From positions 62,001 through 126,000 of the forward strand of contig CAZHLD010000001.1 of assembly GCA_964533185.1 (NCBI GenBank): a stretch of 64,000 nt of DNA. The letters run 5' to 3'. The DNA is from CAZHLD01 sp964533185. GTDB lineage: Bacteria; Acidobacteriota; Terriglobia; Acidiferrales; UBA7541. The notes under the pieces were generated by a model, which saw only the letters and a program-made list of their open reading frames with translations, made no database searches and was not told where the DNA came from. Of the stretch, positions 44,103 through 53,130 are shown piece by piece; the first letter of the stretch is position 1, and each line of letters opens with the position of its first letter. The position numbers and the translations under genes were made by a program.

Positions 44103-46253
44103 TCAGTCCAGCTTTTTCATCGCGAATGTATACAATGAGCCGGCCAGCAGGGCAAACAGCGCCACGGCAAACAGGTTGCTCTGCGTCAGCGACCCCAGTA
44201 TGTTCGGCCCCACTCGGAACAGGTTGGGTCGCATCCACCCCGCTCCTTCCAGAACATTAATAATAATCGCCAGCAGCCCAAAGACGCCGCCCGCCGCGAT
44301 CAGCCCGCTCGCATAGAGCGACCCGGGACTCACTTCGCTCTCGGCGTGCGCGGCCTTCTTCTTCCCGCGCTCAGCCAGCCACCGCACCACGCCGCCTACA
44401 AAAATCGCCAGCGTCGTTGCGATTGAGAGGTACGACCCCACCGCAAACGACAACGACCGTATCCCCAGCAGCTCCACCGCAAGCACCAGGAACACACCCA
44501 GCGCCACCAGTCTCCACGGCAATCGCTGGTTCAGGATGCCGTTAATCACCGTGGCCATCAGCCGGGCTTGCGGAGCGGCGGCCTGCTCGCTGCCGATTCC
44601 CTGCACCCACTGGATCTCGATCTGCTTGGTCGCCGGGTCATAGAGGTACTTCCCATCCGGCACCCCTTGCGCTCCCAACGCGTTCACCAACACGTAGCTC
44701 TTTTCTTTGTAGACGTAATTGTCGCTTTCCAGCCGCACCCCGGTCGGCAACTGCTCGATGTTCAGGGGGATTTGCGTCGCATTGTACTTTTCCAGTCCCT
44801 TGTTCATCAGGATCAGCGTTCCGCCAATCGCAAAGACCGAAACCATCACTCCAATCATCAGCCCGATCTGTTGCCTCACCGGTGTCGCTCCCACCAGGTA
44901 GCCGGTCTTCAGGTCCTGCGACGTCGCACCGGCGTTCGCCGCCGCGATACACACCACCCCGCCAATCGTCAGCGCCAGTGCCGCATACGCCTCACTCGTC
45001 CATCCCTTCACCAGGAACACCGCGCACGTCGCCATCAGCGTCGCAATGGTCATTCCGCTCACCGGGTTTGCCGACGTCCCGATTAACCCGCAGATTCGCG
45101 ACGACACGGTCACAAATAGGAAGCCGAAGATCACCACAAAGATCGCTGCCACCAGATTTGCTCCCAGCGTCGTGAACGCTCCCGGGATGGGCTTAAACGT
45201 CAGCAGCGCCCACATCATCGCCACGATCGCCAGCGATCCCAGCAGCACCACCTGCATCGAAAGGTCTTTGTCGATACGTCCGGCCTGGCTCTCCGCTCCC
45301 GCCTGTTGAGCTCGCACGTCCTTCAGTCCCGAAGTCAGCGCCGCAAAAATCGTCGGCATCGTCCGCATCAGCGTGATTAGCCCCGCCGTGGCCACTGCGC
45401 CGGCCCCCATCGGCCGGATGTAGCTGGCCCAGAGTTGATCCGGCGTCATGTCCGGGATCGGCACCGTGCTTGGATAGAGCGGCCCGGGCGCAAACTGCCC
45501 GAAAAATTTGATCGCCGGCATCAGCACCAGCCAGGAAAACACTCCTCCAGCGAAAATGGTCCCGGCGATTTTCGGCCCGATGATGTACCCCACGCCCAGG
45601 TACTCCGCCGTGATGGCCCCCCGGATCGACGCCCCCGGCAGCCAGTCCGGCCGGTACTCCGGCTGCGGCCGCCACGCCCCGACCGTGGTCATCAGAGACG
45701 TATAGACACCGCCCAGTCCCAGTCCCCAGAACACCCGGCCCGCAAACGATCCCCCGCGCTCTCCCGCCACCAGCACGTCCGCGCACGCGGTTCCTTCCGG
45801 GTAGAGCAAGTTCCCGTGCTCTTTCACAATCAGTTGCCGCCGCAGCGGGATCATAAACAGCACGCCCAGCCACCCGCCGATCAGTGCCAGTAGAAACACC
45901 CTCGAGTACTCCAGCGGGTAGCCCAGAAAGATCAGCGCCGGCAATGTGAAGATCACGCCTGCGGCCACAGACTCTCCGGCCGACCCGGTGGTCTGCACGA
46001 TGTTGTTCTCGAGGATGGAGGCCTTCCCGAACGCCCGCAGGATGCTGATCGAAAGCACCGCAATCGGGATCGAGGCCGAAACCGTCAGCCCGGCGCGCAG
46101 CCCCACATACACGGTCACTGCGCCGAACAGTACGCCGAACAGCGCGCCCAGGATCACCGCCCGTACGCTGAATTCCGCCTGGCTCTCTCCGGCTTCGACG
46201 TACGGCCGGAATTCGCCCGGCGGCGCAGTCGAGCTCCACGGCTTCGATGCCAT
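44103..46253 (-). CDS. OPT-family oligopeptide transporter
   Basis: A 716-aa inner-membrane transporter with about 15-16 helices, normal for OPT proteins that import short peptides or metal chelates by proton coupling. Family motifs include GLRAGLTVSASIPIAVLSI, ENNIVQTTGSAGESVAAGVI, NLLYPEGTACADVL and, in the second half, GLIGTSANPVSGMTIATL and GATSQDLKTGYLVGATP. A soluble loop (about residues 470-550) interrupts the helices. GGGAGGTGAGGG before the ATG is an excellent ribosome site. Peptide uptake fits the several exported peptidases of this window. Confidence 0.93.
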   Translation of the reverse strand: MASKPWSSTAPPGEFRPYVEAGESQAEFSVRAVILGALFGVLFGAVTVYVGLRAGLTVSASIPIAVLSISILRAFGKASILENNIVQTTGSAGESVAAGVIFTLPALIFLGYPLEYSRVFLLALIGGWLGVLFMIPLRRQLIVKEHGNLLYPEGTACADVLVAGERGGSFAGRVFWGLGLGGVYTSLMTTVGAWRPQPEYRPDWLPGASIRGAITAEYLGVGYIIGPKIAGTIFAGGVFSWLVLMPAIKFFGQFAPGPLYPSTVPIPDMTPDQLWASYIRPMGAGAVATAGLITLMRTMPTIFAALTSGLKDVRAQQAGAESQAGRIDKDLSMQVVLLGSLAIVAMMWALLTFKPIPGAFTTLGANLVAAIFVVIFGFLFVTVSSRICGLIGTSANPVSGMTIATLMATCAVFLVKGWTSEAYAALALTIGGVVCIAAANAGATSQDLKTGYLVGATPVRQQIGLMIGVMVSVFAIGGTLILMNKGLEKYNATQIPLNIEQLPTGVRLESDNYVYKEKSYVLVNALGAQGVPDGKYLYDPATKQIEIQWVQGIGSEQAAAPQARLMATVINGILNQRLPWRLVALGVFLVLAVELLGIRSLSFAVGSYLSIATTLAIFVGGVVRWLAERGKKKAAHAESEVSPGSLYASGLIAAGGVFGLLAIIINVLEGAGWMRPNLFRVGPNILGSLTQSNLFAVALFALLAGSLYTFAMKKLD

Positions 46254-46445
46254 CCCTCACCTCCCTGACACAGGTCCCGCGTCTCGCGTGCCGCGATAGA
46301 CACACGAGGGCTTTCAGGCGCGGGCAAAGTAGCACTACACCCCGCAGCCACGCAAGCCACTTTCGCCTGTCTTTCCTGCTAAATCTGGCTGGAGGGAAGC
46401 TGGTCCTCTTCGACCCCCAATCCTGGCCGCTTACTTTTTCGGAGC

Positions 46446-46685
46446 CTACCTTTGGTATTCGCCTTGCAGCCGCGCCCGCACGGCTTCGAGGTTTTGCTGC
46501 AGACCGTCCCGCATCTTCCCTGCGATGATGTGGTGTTTGATTCCGTTGAAGCTGCCGCCCAGGGAATTGGCTCGCGTCCGGTTCAGGTACATCAGGTAGG
46601 TCTTCGGGTTCTTTGGATCGCCCGTCTCGTAAAAGAACCCCGTCCATCTGAGCGCGCCTACCCTGCGAGCCGTCGTCTCGGCCAT
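46446..46685 (-). CDS. Small hypothetical protein, coupled
   Basis: A 79-aa basic protein without recognised domain (VGALRWTGFFYETGDPKNPK, then RTRANSLGGSFNGIKHHIIA, ending QGEYQR). Its ATG shares one base with the TGA of the preceding gene (TGATG), which fixes the start at 46685 and shows translational coupling. It is the third gene of a minus-strand set beginning with yqeY. Confidence 0.62.
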   Translation of the reverse strand: MAETTARRVGALRWTGFFYETGDPKNPKTYLMYLNRTRANSLGGSFNGIKHHIIAGKMRDGLQQNLEAVRARLQGEYQR

Positions 46686-47365
46686 CAAGTTTGCTGTGCC
46701 GGCGCGTTTTCCTGCCGCTGCCTGAGTCGGGGGCACAAGTACAGAATGCCGCGCACCTCAGGCATTTGCCGGACTTGCATTGCCAGCCCGCGCGGCGCCA
46801 CCCGCGCAACCTGTTGCAAGAACCGTGCTGCTTCTTCCTCCGTCAGAGAAACTTCAAACGCATCCGCGCGTCGCGCGTAGGAGTATCCCTTGTATGCGGG
46901 CGCCTGCTCACCCGCCAGCCCCAGCAGCAAATCCCACAGGCTCTTCGACCGCAGCAGCCGCTTTCGCTCGCCCTCCTTGCGTTCGATTTGCAGCGTAACC
47001 CGCGGCGGGCTCCCCGGCCCCTCCAGCACCACCGCAGTGCACTCTTCGGCTCGAAACTTCCGTCCCAGCTCAGTGTCCGGAAACCGCGCCAGAACCTCTT
47101 TCAACTCCTCCCCGCCGGCTTCAAATCCCGTCCACCAGTAGCGGTAGTAGTTGAAGACAATCGTTCCCGCGCGCAAGATTTGCTGGATGCGGACTGCGTC
47201 CTTCCCCGTCACGCCCAGCACCATGTCCACCAGCTCTTCCAACCGGAACGTCTGACGCACCACCGGCCGCACGCTCAGGTACTCGGCTTCTTCTTCGGTA
47301 TATCGAACTGGGATTGTCTCTGGAAGAACCACTGAGGACTCGTCGCTGACCACTGGCCTTTTCAC
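46685..47365 (-). CDS. Hypothetical protein downstream of yqeY
   Basis: A 226-aa cytoplasmic protein I do not recognise. The N-terminal third is acidic and helical (YTEEEAEYLSVRPVVRQTFR, LEELVDMVLGVTGKDAVRIQ), followed by YYRYWWTGFEAGGEELKEVL and a C-terminal region rich in Arg and Glu. It begins 11 bp after yqeY and is coupled to the 79-aa gene, so the three form an operon. No metal, nucleotide or membrane motif is seen. Confidence 0.65.
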   Translation of the reverse strand: MKRPVVSDESSVVLPETIPVRYTEEEAEYLSVRPVVRQTFRLEELVDMVLGVTGKDAVRIQQILRAGTIVFNYYRYWWTGFEAGGEELKEVLARFPDTELGRKFRAEECTAVVLEGPGSPPRVTLQIERKEGERKRLLRSKSLWDLLLGLAGEQAPAYKGYSYARRADAFEVSLTEEEAARFLQQVARVAPRGLAMQVRQMPEVRGILYLCPRLRQRQENAPAQQT

Positions 47366-47376
47366 CTGGGAAGGTC

Positions 47377-47832
47377 TTAAGTTTTCCCCGCCAGCCTTTC
47401 CTTCACTTTATTACTCAACACCTTGCCGTCCACCGTCTTCCCCTCCATCTTGACCCTGGCCGCCTTGATCACCGTGCCCATCTGTTTCGGCGAATTGGCT
47501 CCGGTCTCGGCAATCGCTGCTTCGATCGCCTGCGTCAATTCCGCATCTGTCGGCGCGGCCGGCAGGTAGCCCTCGATGATGGCGATTTCCTTCGTCTCTT
47601 TGTCGGCCAGGTCCTTCCGCCCCCCGCGCGAGAATTGCTCCACGGACTCTCGCCGCTGCTTCACCAGCGTTTGCAGCACCGCGAGTGCCTCGGCCTCCTC
47701 GAGTGCCCGTATCTTTTCGATCTCCTTGTTCTTGAGCGCAGTCTTCACCATTCGCAGCACGCTCAGCCGCAGCTCGTCTTTACCCTTCATTGCCTCGGTC
47801 AGGTCTTTCTGGATGCGCTCGATCAGTGTCAT
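47377..47832 (-). CDS. yqeY: GatB/YqeY-domain protein
   Basis: A 151-aa protein of the YqeY family: an N-terminal helical GatB-like domain (LIERIQKDLTEAMKGKDELR, RLSVLRMVKTALKNKEIE) and a C-terminal YqeY domain (MGTVIKAARVKMEGKTVDG, VLSNKVKERL). It is related to the tRNA-binding tail of the GatCAB amidotransferase and often lies near rpsU/dnaG in other genomes, but not here. The ATG at 47832 has GGAG five bases upstream; the longer frame to 47850 is not needed. Confidence 0.88.
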   Translation of the reverse strand: MTLIERIQKDLTEAMKGKDELRLSVLRMVKTALKNKEIEKIRALEEAEALAVLQTLVKQRRESVEQFSRGGRKDLADKETKEIAIIEGYLPAAPTDAELTQAIEAAIAETGANSPKQMGTVIKAARVKMEGKTVDGKVLSNKVKERLAGKT

Positions 47833-47920
47833 GGCTGCTCCGCGCGCCAACTATAGCACACGGCCTTTTTCTCCCTCCCGATTTGACAGTCGCGCGCGCG
47901 CCCTCTACGCTGAGACGGTC

Positions 47921-49503
47921 ATGAAAATCGTCGTCGCCGACCGCATCAGCGACCGCGGCCTCGCTTTGTTACGCGAGCCCGGCTGGGAAATCGTCCTGCC
48001 CGGTTCGGCCTCGCTGACAGCCGCCCTGGCCGATGCCGATGCGCTCATCGTCCGCAGCGCCACTCGCGTTACCGACGCGCTCCTCAGCGCCGCCTCGCGG
48101 CTCCGCGTCGTCGGCCGCGCCGGCGTCGGTGTGGACAACATCGATCTCGACGCCGCCACCCGCCGCGGCGTTCTGGTCATGAACACGCCGGGCGGCAATG
48201 CCGTCAGCGTCGCCGAGCACACCCTAGCTCTCCTGCTTGCCCTGGCACGCTCGGTTCCGCAGTTGAACGCCGCCATCCACGCCGGCCGTTGGGAAAAGAG
48301 CGGCACACGCGGCACCGAGCTTCGCGGCAAGACGCTCGGCCTGGTCGGACTGGGCCGCGTCGCCTTCGAAGTCGCTCGCCGCGCCCGCTCCTTTGACCTT
48401 CACGTCCTCGCTTGCGATCCTTACATCAGCGAGGAAGTCGCCCGCGACGCCGGCGCGGAGTTGGTCCCTCTTGACGATCTCCTCGCCCGCTCCGACTTCG
48501 TCTCCCTGCACGCCGCGCTCAGCCCTTCCACCGAGCTTCTGCTTAACGCCGCTGCCATCGCCCGCATGAAGCCTGGCGCCCGGCTCATCAACACAGCCCG
48601 CGGCGAGCTGGTGGACGAAGCCGCCCTTGCCGAAGCCTTGCGCTCCGGCCATCTCGCCGGTGCTGCACTCGACGTCTTCGCCGAAGAGCCTCCTCGTCAT
48701 TCTCCTCTCGTAGGCCTGCCCAACGTCATCGCCACACCCCACGTCGCCGGCTCCACCGAGGAAGCCCAGGAAGAAGTCGGCACCCTTGTCGCCCAGCAGG
48801 TCCGCGACTTCCTCGCCGATGGCATCTTGCGCAACGCCGTCAATCTCCCCACACTTTCAACCGAGCAGTACCGCCGCCTCCGGCCCTACCTTCTTCTCGC
48901 CGAACGCCTGGGTTCTCTCGCCGCCCAGGTTGCTGCCGGCCGCCTGGGCTTTGTCCGCATCAGCTATGCCGGTGAACCCGCCGAGCTCGGCACCAGCGTC
49001 CTCCGCAACGCCGTTCTTGCCGGTGTGCTGAACACCGTGCTCGACGAGAAGGTGAATCTCGTCAATGCCGGCGCTGTCGCCTCCAGCCGCGGCCTCCGCG
49101 TCGAAGAACTCACCCGCCGCCGCGAGCACGGCTTTCCGGACACCATCGAAGTCGCCGCCTCTCCCCTCGTCGGCGAGCCGCACCGCATCTCTGTCGAAGG
49201 CACCGTCCTTCACGACGCCTTCCCGCGCGTCCTGCGCCTGGACGGCATCGAGCTCGAGTCTCCTCTGGACGGCGCCATGCTCCTTCTTCGCAACCGCGAC
49301 GTTCCCGGCGTCATCGGCCAGGTCGGCACAGTTCTTGGCAGCCTCGGCGTAAATATCGCCACCTTCGCCCTCGGCCGTCGCGAAGTCAAGCGTGCCGCCG
49401 AAGCCATCGCCCTGATCCGCCTCGATGGTGACGTGCCCGACTCCATTCTCATCCCTCTCCGTGATATCGCCGCTGTGACGGAAGTTCACCTGATTCGCCT
49501 CCC
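47921..49503 (+). CDS. serA: D-3-phosphoglycerate dehydrogenase (3' end in gap)
   Basis: First step of serine synthesis, oxidising 3-phosphoglycerate. About 527 residues are visible, so only the last few codons fall in the N run. N-terminal substrate domain with RAGVGVDNIDLDAATRRG, the Rossmann motif GLVGLGRVAFEVARRA, catalytic Arg in NTARGELVDEAAL, Glu in VFAEEPPRH and His in ATPHVAGSTEEA. The long form adds an intervening domain (about 320-440) and a C-terminal ACT domain (LLLRNRDVPGVIGQVGTVLG) for serine feedback. The upstream open frame from 47576 is antisense to yqeY and excluded. Confidence 0.95.
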
Positions 49504-49603
49504 NNNNNNNNNNNNNNNNNNNNNNNNNNNNNNNNNNNNNNNNNNNNNNNNNNNNNNNNNNNNNNNNNNNNNNNNNNNNNNNNNNNNNNNNNNNNNNNNN
49601 NNN
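49504..49603. other. Scaffold gap of 100 N
   Basis: Exactly 100 undetermined bases, the conventional placeholder length, so the true distance between serA and the YbaK-like gene is unknown. The serA stop and the YbaK start both lie in it. Confidence 0.99.
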
Positions 49604-49605
49604 GC

Positions 49606-50088
49606 ATAGCCACCCGCCTGAAATCCTTTCTTGACGAACGAAAGGTCCGCTACACCCTGATGACCCATTCACCGACCTACACCGCCCAGGCCGCCGCCGC
49701 TACTTTGCACGTTCCCGGCAGGGAGGTGGCCAAGACGGTCGTCGTCCGCGCAGGAGAACAAACCCTGCTCGCTGTGCTCACCGCCTCTTCGCATATCAAC
49801 TGGAAGAAGCTCGCCGCCGTGGTTGGTCGAGACGTCCGCCTGGCCACCGAGCAGGAGTTCATTACCCTGTTCCTGGATTGCGAGCTCGGGGCCATGCCGC
49901 CACTCGGCCAGTTGTACAGCCTGCCGGTGTTCGTCGATCAGGCTCTGGCAGCGGATGAGGAGATTGTCTTCAATGCTGGCACGCACCGCGATGCCATCCG
50001 CATGCGCTACGCGGACTTCGTCACGCTCGAAAAGCCCCGCGTGGCCTCGTTTGCGGACATGGCCGGCGCCGCCCGGAAAACTGCCTGA
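49606..50088 (+). CDS. YbaK/EbsC-type aminoacyl-tRNA deacylase (5' end in gap)
   Basis: Trans-editing enzyme that hydrolyses mischarged tRNA (Cys- or Ala-tRNA-Pro type). The readable frame begins IATRLKSFLDERKVRYTLMT immediately after the gap, so the true start is in the N run and the ATG at 49660 is internal. Family marks are HSPTYTAQAAAATLHVPGRE, VAKTVVVRAG (the Lys of the active site), LPVFVDQALA and FNAGTHRDAIRM. About 160 residues are visible, close to full length. Confidence 0.85.
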   Translation: MATRLKSFLDERKVRYTLMTHSPTYTAQAAAATLHVPGREVAKTVVVRAGEQTLLAVLTASSHINWKKLAAVVGRDVRLATEQEFITLFLDCELGAMPPLGQLYSLPVFVDQALAADEEIVFNAGTHRDAIRMRYADFVTLEKPRVASFADMAGAARKTA

Positions 50089-50191
50089 GCAGGTTTCCTG
50101 TTGGCCCGCGGATGCCCGGGAATGGACCCCGGCGCGTAGAAAGCCTGTAACGCTCGCGCGCGCTCGTGGAAGGCACTGCCGGAGTTGGTTC

Positions 50192-50371
50192 CTACTGTGC
50201 GGGCGCGGCCAACTTTCCCAGCAGCGTATTGATCGTCTCCTTGCGCCGCTTCAGGTGCGCGCGGAAGTCGAAGTCCTCGGTCTTATAGACTTCCTCGCGC
50301 AGGTCGGGAAGCGCTTCTCGCAATATCTCCAACAGCACCTGGTGTTCCTCGTCGTTCAGCGTCAACTGCAT
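50192..50371 (-). CDS. 59-aa helical protein downstream of rtcB
   Basis: Open frame of 59 codons, read by eye: MQLTLNDEEHQVLLEILREA, then EVYKTEDFDFRAHLKRRKET, ending LLGKLAAPAQ. It is amphipathic, acidic then basic, and probably a two-helix hairpin. GGGGAGAGAG before the ATG at 50371 is a good ribosome site. It starts 25 bp after the rtcB stop, in the same direction, so it is likely co-transcribed. No family is recognised; a role linked to RNA repair is only suggested by position. Confidence 0.68.
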   Translation of the reverse strand: MQLTLNDEEHQVLLEILREALPDLREEVYKTEDFDFRAHLKRRKETINTLLGKLAAPAQ

Positions 50372-50395
50372 CTCTCTCTCCCCGGCGCAGCGATT

Positions 50396-51841
50396 CTAGC
50401 CCTTGATCACCCCCATCGGCCGCAGGCGCGCAACCTTCCGCGCCAGTCCCGCGTTGTGAACCACGTCCACCACCGCATCAATGTCTTTGTAAGCTTCCGG
50501 CACCTCTTCCAGGATGCCGTCGCGCGTCTCCGCGCGCAGGATGATGCCCTGTTCCTCGAGTTTCTTGGTTTCGGTCCGCGCGTCCCGGCCTTTCTTTGCC
50601 GCCGTCCGAGACATCGCTCGGCCCGCCCCGTGGCACACGGTCCCGAAAGTTTCCTCCATTGCCCGCTCAGTCCCCACCAGCACAAAGCTCGCCGTCCCCA
50701 TCGATCCCGGGATCAGCACCGGCTGCCCGTAGTCTGAATACGCCGCAGGGATTTCTGCCGAGCCCGCCGGGTACGACCGCGTCGCTCCTTTCCTGTGCAC
50801 CAGCACCTCTTCCGTCGTCTCCCCAACCCGGTGCCTCTCTCGCTTGGCGATGTTGTGCGCTACGTCATAGACCACCCGCAGCCGCGCACTCTCACCAAAA
50901 ACTTTCTCAAACGACTTTCGCGTGAAGTACGTAATCGCCTGCCGGTTCGCCCACGCAAAGTTCGCCGCCGCCGCCATCGCCGCCAGGTAATCCTTGCCTT
51001 CCGGCGACTGGCTTGGCACGCACGCTAGTTGCCGGTCCGGCAGCGTGATCCCGTACCGTCGCATCGCGCTGTCCATCGTCTTCAAATAGTCCGTGCATAC
51101 CTGGTGCCCCAGCCCCCGCGACCCGCAATGGATCAACACGACCACTTGCCTTTCCTCCAGCCCAAAACCCTTCGCAATCTCCGGCTCGAACACCCTCTGG
51201 ACGTACTGCACCTCCAGGAAATGGTTCCCGCTGCCCAGCGTGCCGATCTGCGTCCGACCGCGCTGCTTGGCGCGGTCGCTAACTTTACTCGGGTCGGCGC
51301 CATCCATCCGTCCAGACTCCTCGCAGAATTCGACATCGGCTGCCTCTCCGTACCCGCGTTCCACAATGCTTGCCGCACCGCGCTCGAGTATGTCGTCCAG
51401 CTCCGCCCAACTGCACGACACATGCCCCTCCCTGCCCGTCCCTGCTGGCACGTCTCTGAAAAGCTGGTTCACCAGCTCCCGCAGCTTCGTCGTTGCTTCC
51501 TCTCGCCGCAGTGTGCTCGCCAGCAGCCTCACCCCGCAGTTGATGTCAAACCCCACGCCGCCCGGCGACACCACTCCATCGCTCCAATCCGTCGCCGCCA
51601 CGCCCCCGATCGGGAAGCCATAGCCCTGGTGGATGTCCGGCATGGCCAGCGACCTCCCGACAATCCCCGGCAGGCACGCCACATTCATCGCCTGCTCGAT
51701 CGAAAGGTCCTTGACGATTTGCTCCATCAGCCGCTCGTCCGCATAGATCAGCGCGTCGGTCAGCATCCCCGGTTTGGTGCCGCGCGGCACCAGCCAGCGG
51801 TAATCGTCGAGCTTCTTCAGTTGACTTGCTTCAATGGCCAT
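50396..51841 (-). CDS. rtcB: RNA-splicing ligase RtcB
   Basis: Joins 2',3'-cyclic-phosphate (or 3'-phosphate) RNA ends to 5'-OH ends using GTP and Mn2+. At 481 aa it has the usual length. Metal ligands: Asp and Cys in GFDINCGVRLL, His in LGSGNHFLEV and HCGSRGLGHQV, His in YDVAHNIAKRE. The guanylylated His lies in VCHGAGRAMSRTAA. N-terminal PDIHQGYGFPIGGVAA is also typical. No rtcA or rtcR (sigma-54 activator) is nearby; instead a 59-aa protein gene follows. Confidence 0.95.
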   Translation of the reverse strand: MAIEASQLKKLDDYRWLVPRGTKPGMLTDALIYADERLMEQIVKDLSIEQAMNVACLPGIVGRSLAMPDIHQGYGFPIGGVAATDWSDGVVSPGGVGFDINCGVRLLASTLRREEATTKLRELVNQLFRDVPAGTGREGHVSCSWAELDDILERGAASIVERGYGEAADVEFCEESGRMDGADPSKVSDRAKQRGRTQIGTLGSGNHFLEVQYVQRVFEPEIAKGFGLEERQVVVLIHCGSRGLGHQVCTDYLKTMDSAMRRYGITLPDRQLACVPSQSPEGKDYLAAMAAAANFAWANRQAITYFTRKSFEKVFGESARLRVVYDVAHNIAKRERHRVGETTEEVLVHRKGATRSYPAGSAEIPAAYSDYGQPVLIPGSMGTASFVLVGTERAMEETFGTVCHGAGRAMSRTAAKKGRDARTETKKLEEQGIILRAETRDGILEEVPEAYKDIDAVVDVVHNAGLARKVARLRPMGVIKG

Positions 51842-51880
51842 CGCTTCTCCCTACGAGTATCATACTCCCGGTTCGCACTC

Positions 51881-52390
51881 ATGCCCTCCATCCGCAGCCC
51901 CCGCGACAAATTCAGCCTCTTGGGTGTTCTCGCTTTGGCCCTGCTTATCTGGCTTCTGCGCGATCTGCCGAAGTCTTTCAACTCCCCGCAGCCCGAAGGC
52001 GCCTGGCGTCAGTGCATCCGCGTCGTGGATGGAGACACCCTGCTCCTCAACGAGGACGAGCGCATCCGTTTGATTGGTGTGGATACGCCAGAGTCAGTGG
52101 ACCCGCGCCGTCCGGTCGAGCATTTCGGAAAGGAAGCCGCTGCCTTCACACGCCGGCTCGCCGAAGGCCGCCGCATCCGCCTCGACTTCGACCACGAGCG
52201 ACAAGACCGCTACGGTCGCACCCCGGCCTACGTCTATCTTGAGGACGGCACCTTTTTGAACGCGGAGATTATCCGGCAGGGGTACGGGCACGCCTACACG
52301 CGCTTCCCGTTTCGTTATTCCGAAGAGTTCCGCGCCTAAGAGCGCGAGGCCCGCGAACAACGTCGCGGCCTCTGGGCCGATCCGAACTAG
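51881..52390 (+). pseudogene. SNase-like nuclease gene with in-frame TAA near the 3' end
   Basis: A membrane-anchored or exported thermonuclease-like protein: N-terminal hydrophobic segment (LLGVLALALLIWLLRDL), then the nuclease domain with RVVDGDTLLLNEDERIRLIG, VDTPESVDP and the catalytic Arg/Glu region HERQDRYGR. The frame stops at TAA 52337-52339 after RYSEEFRA, but continues in phase for 16 codons (EREAREQRRGLWADPN) to TAG at 52388. The family normally has an aromatic residue there (RAYEREAR), so one base change created the stop. Truncation by 17 residues may be tolerated, or may be a sequencing error. Confidence 0.7.
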
Positions 52391-52770
52391 GCGGCCGCGC
52401 CCACCGTGCCCGCCACGTGCGAGACGATCCACTCCACCTCGCTGCGCCGGTACGGGCTGGTCATGTAGTCAAACGCGCCCAGTCGCATCGCTTCCAGGTA
52501 CTGGTGCGTTTCTCCCGCTCGCGACGTCACCACCACGGGCACGTTCGCCTTTGCGCATTCGGGGGCTCCCAGCACGTCACGGTAGCTCCCATCCGCAAGC
52601 TCCGCTTCACAAAAAACCAACGGAACTCGCTTCCGGGCCAGCCGCGCACGCGCGTCACTTACCGTCGAGCACATCTCCGTGGCCAAGTGGCATTCTTCGA
52701 GCACCCTCTTCAGCGTTTGGCGGTTTGCAGGGTCGGAACAAATTACTAAGACTTTCAGGCGGCTGATCAT
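52387..52770 (-). CDS. Degenerate receiver-domain protein
   Basis: A 127-aa single-domain CheY-like fold (LKVLVICSDPANRQTLKRVL, then VPVVVTSRAGETHQYLEAMR, GAFDYMTSPY). Key residues are changed: the phospho-acceptor strand reads PLVFCEAELADG, with Glu where Asp is expected, and the conserved Lys of YLTKP is Ser. It is therefore probably a phosphorylation-independent pseudo-receiver that acts by protein contact. Its stop overlaps the extended end of the nuclease gene. No kinase lies nearby. Confidence 0.75.
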   Translation of the reverse strand: MISRLKVLVICSDPANRQTLKRVLEECHLATEMCSTVSDARARLARKRVPLVFCEAELADGSYRDVLGAPECAKANVPVVVTSRAGETHQYLEAMRLGAFDYMTSPYRRSEVEWIVSHVAGTVGAAA

Positions 52771-52950
52771 TTTCCGCCTCCGGCAGGGACAGCAGAGGCG
52801 CGGACTCGCTGGAGGGCGCCTAGGAGCAGGACCGGGACCACAACTGGAACAGGAAGGGGACCCTCAGCAGCTGCGTCCCTACGCTGAAGGTAGTCCTCGC
52901 TTCCTCCCCTGTCAAGAGAATCAGGCTCCCGACAGTGCCGATTCGTACAC

Positions 52951-53059
52951 TAGTGTCCTGCGTCGAACATGTCTTTACACGAGCTCACCGCTCCTTCGCT
53001 GGACCAAATAGAATGCTGAGCATCGCACATTGTAAAGAAGCGTTAGACGCAGGACACTA
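52951..53059. mobile_element. MITE with IS630-like ends
   Basis: A non-coding element of about 105 bp bounded by TA on each side (52951-52952 and 53058-53059), with imperfect terminal inverted repeats of about 30 bp. The outer 13 bp are perfect (GTGTCCTGCGTC on the left, GACGCAGGACAC on the right), then AAC and TCTTTACA are shared on both arms. TA target duplication and these ends are characteristic of IS630/Tc1-mariner elements; the lack of a transposase makes it a non-autonomous MITE. Confidence 0.75.
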
Positions 53060-53130
53060 GCCGCCGCGCCCACGCCATGCTAAAGTAGCTTTGTTGCTCG
53101 GACCTCCAGTCTGCGTCCGGGCATCTCGTG

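Noticed and set aside
45193..46809. 538-codon minus-strand frame overlapping the OPT gene in another phase
   Set aside because: Low-complexity Arg/Gly/Asp-rich translation; OPT motifs are in the other frame.
47576..47920. 5' extension of the serA frame
   Set aside because: Antisense to yqeY; SerA homology starts at MKIVVAD (47921).
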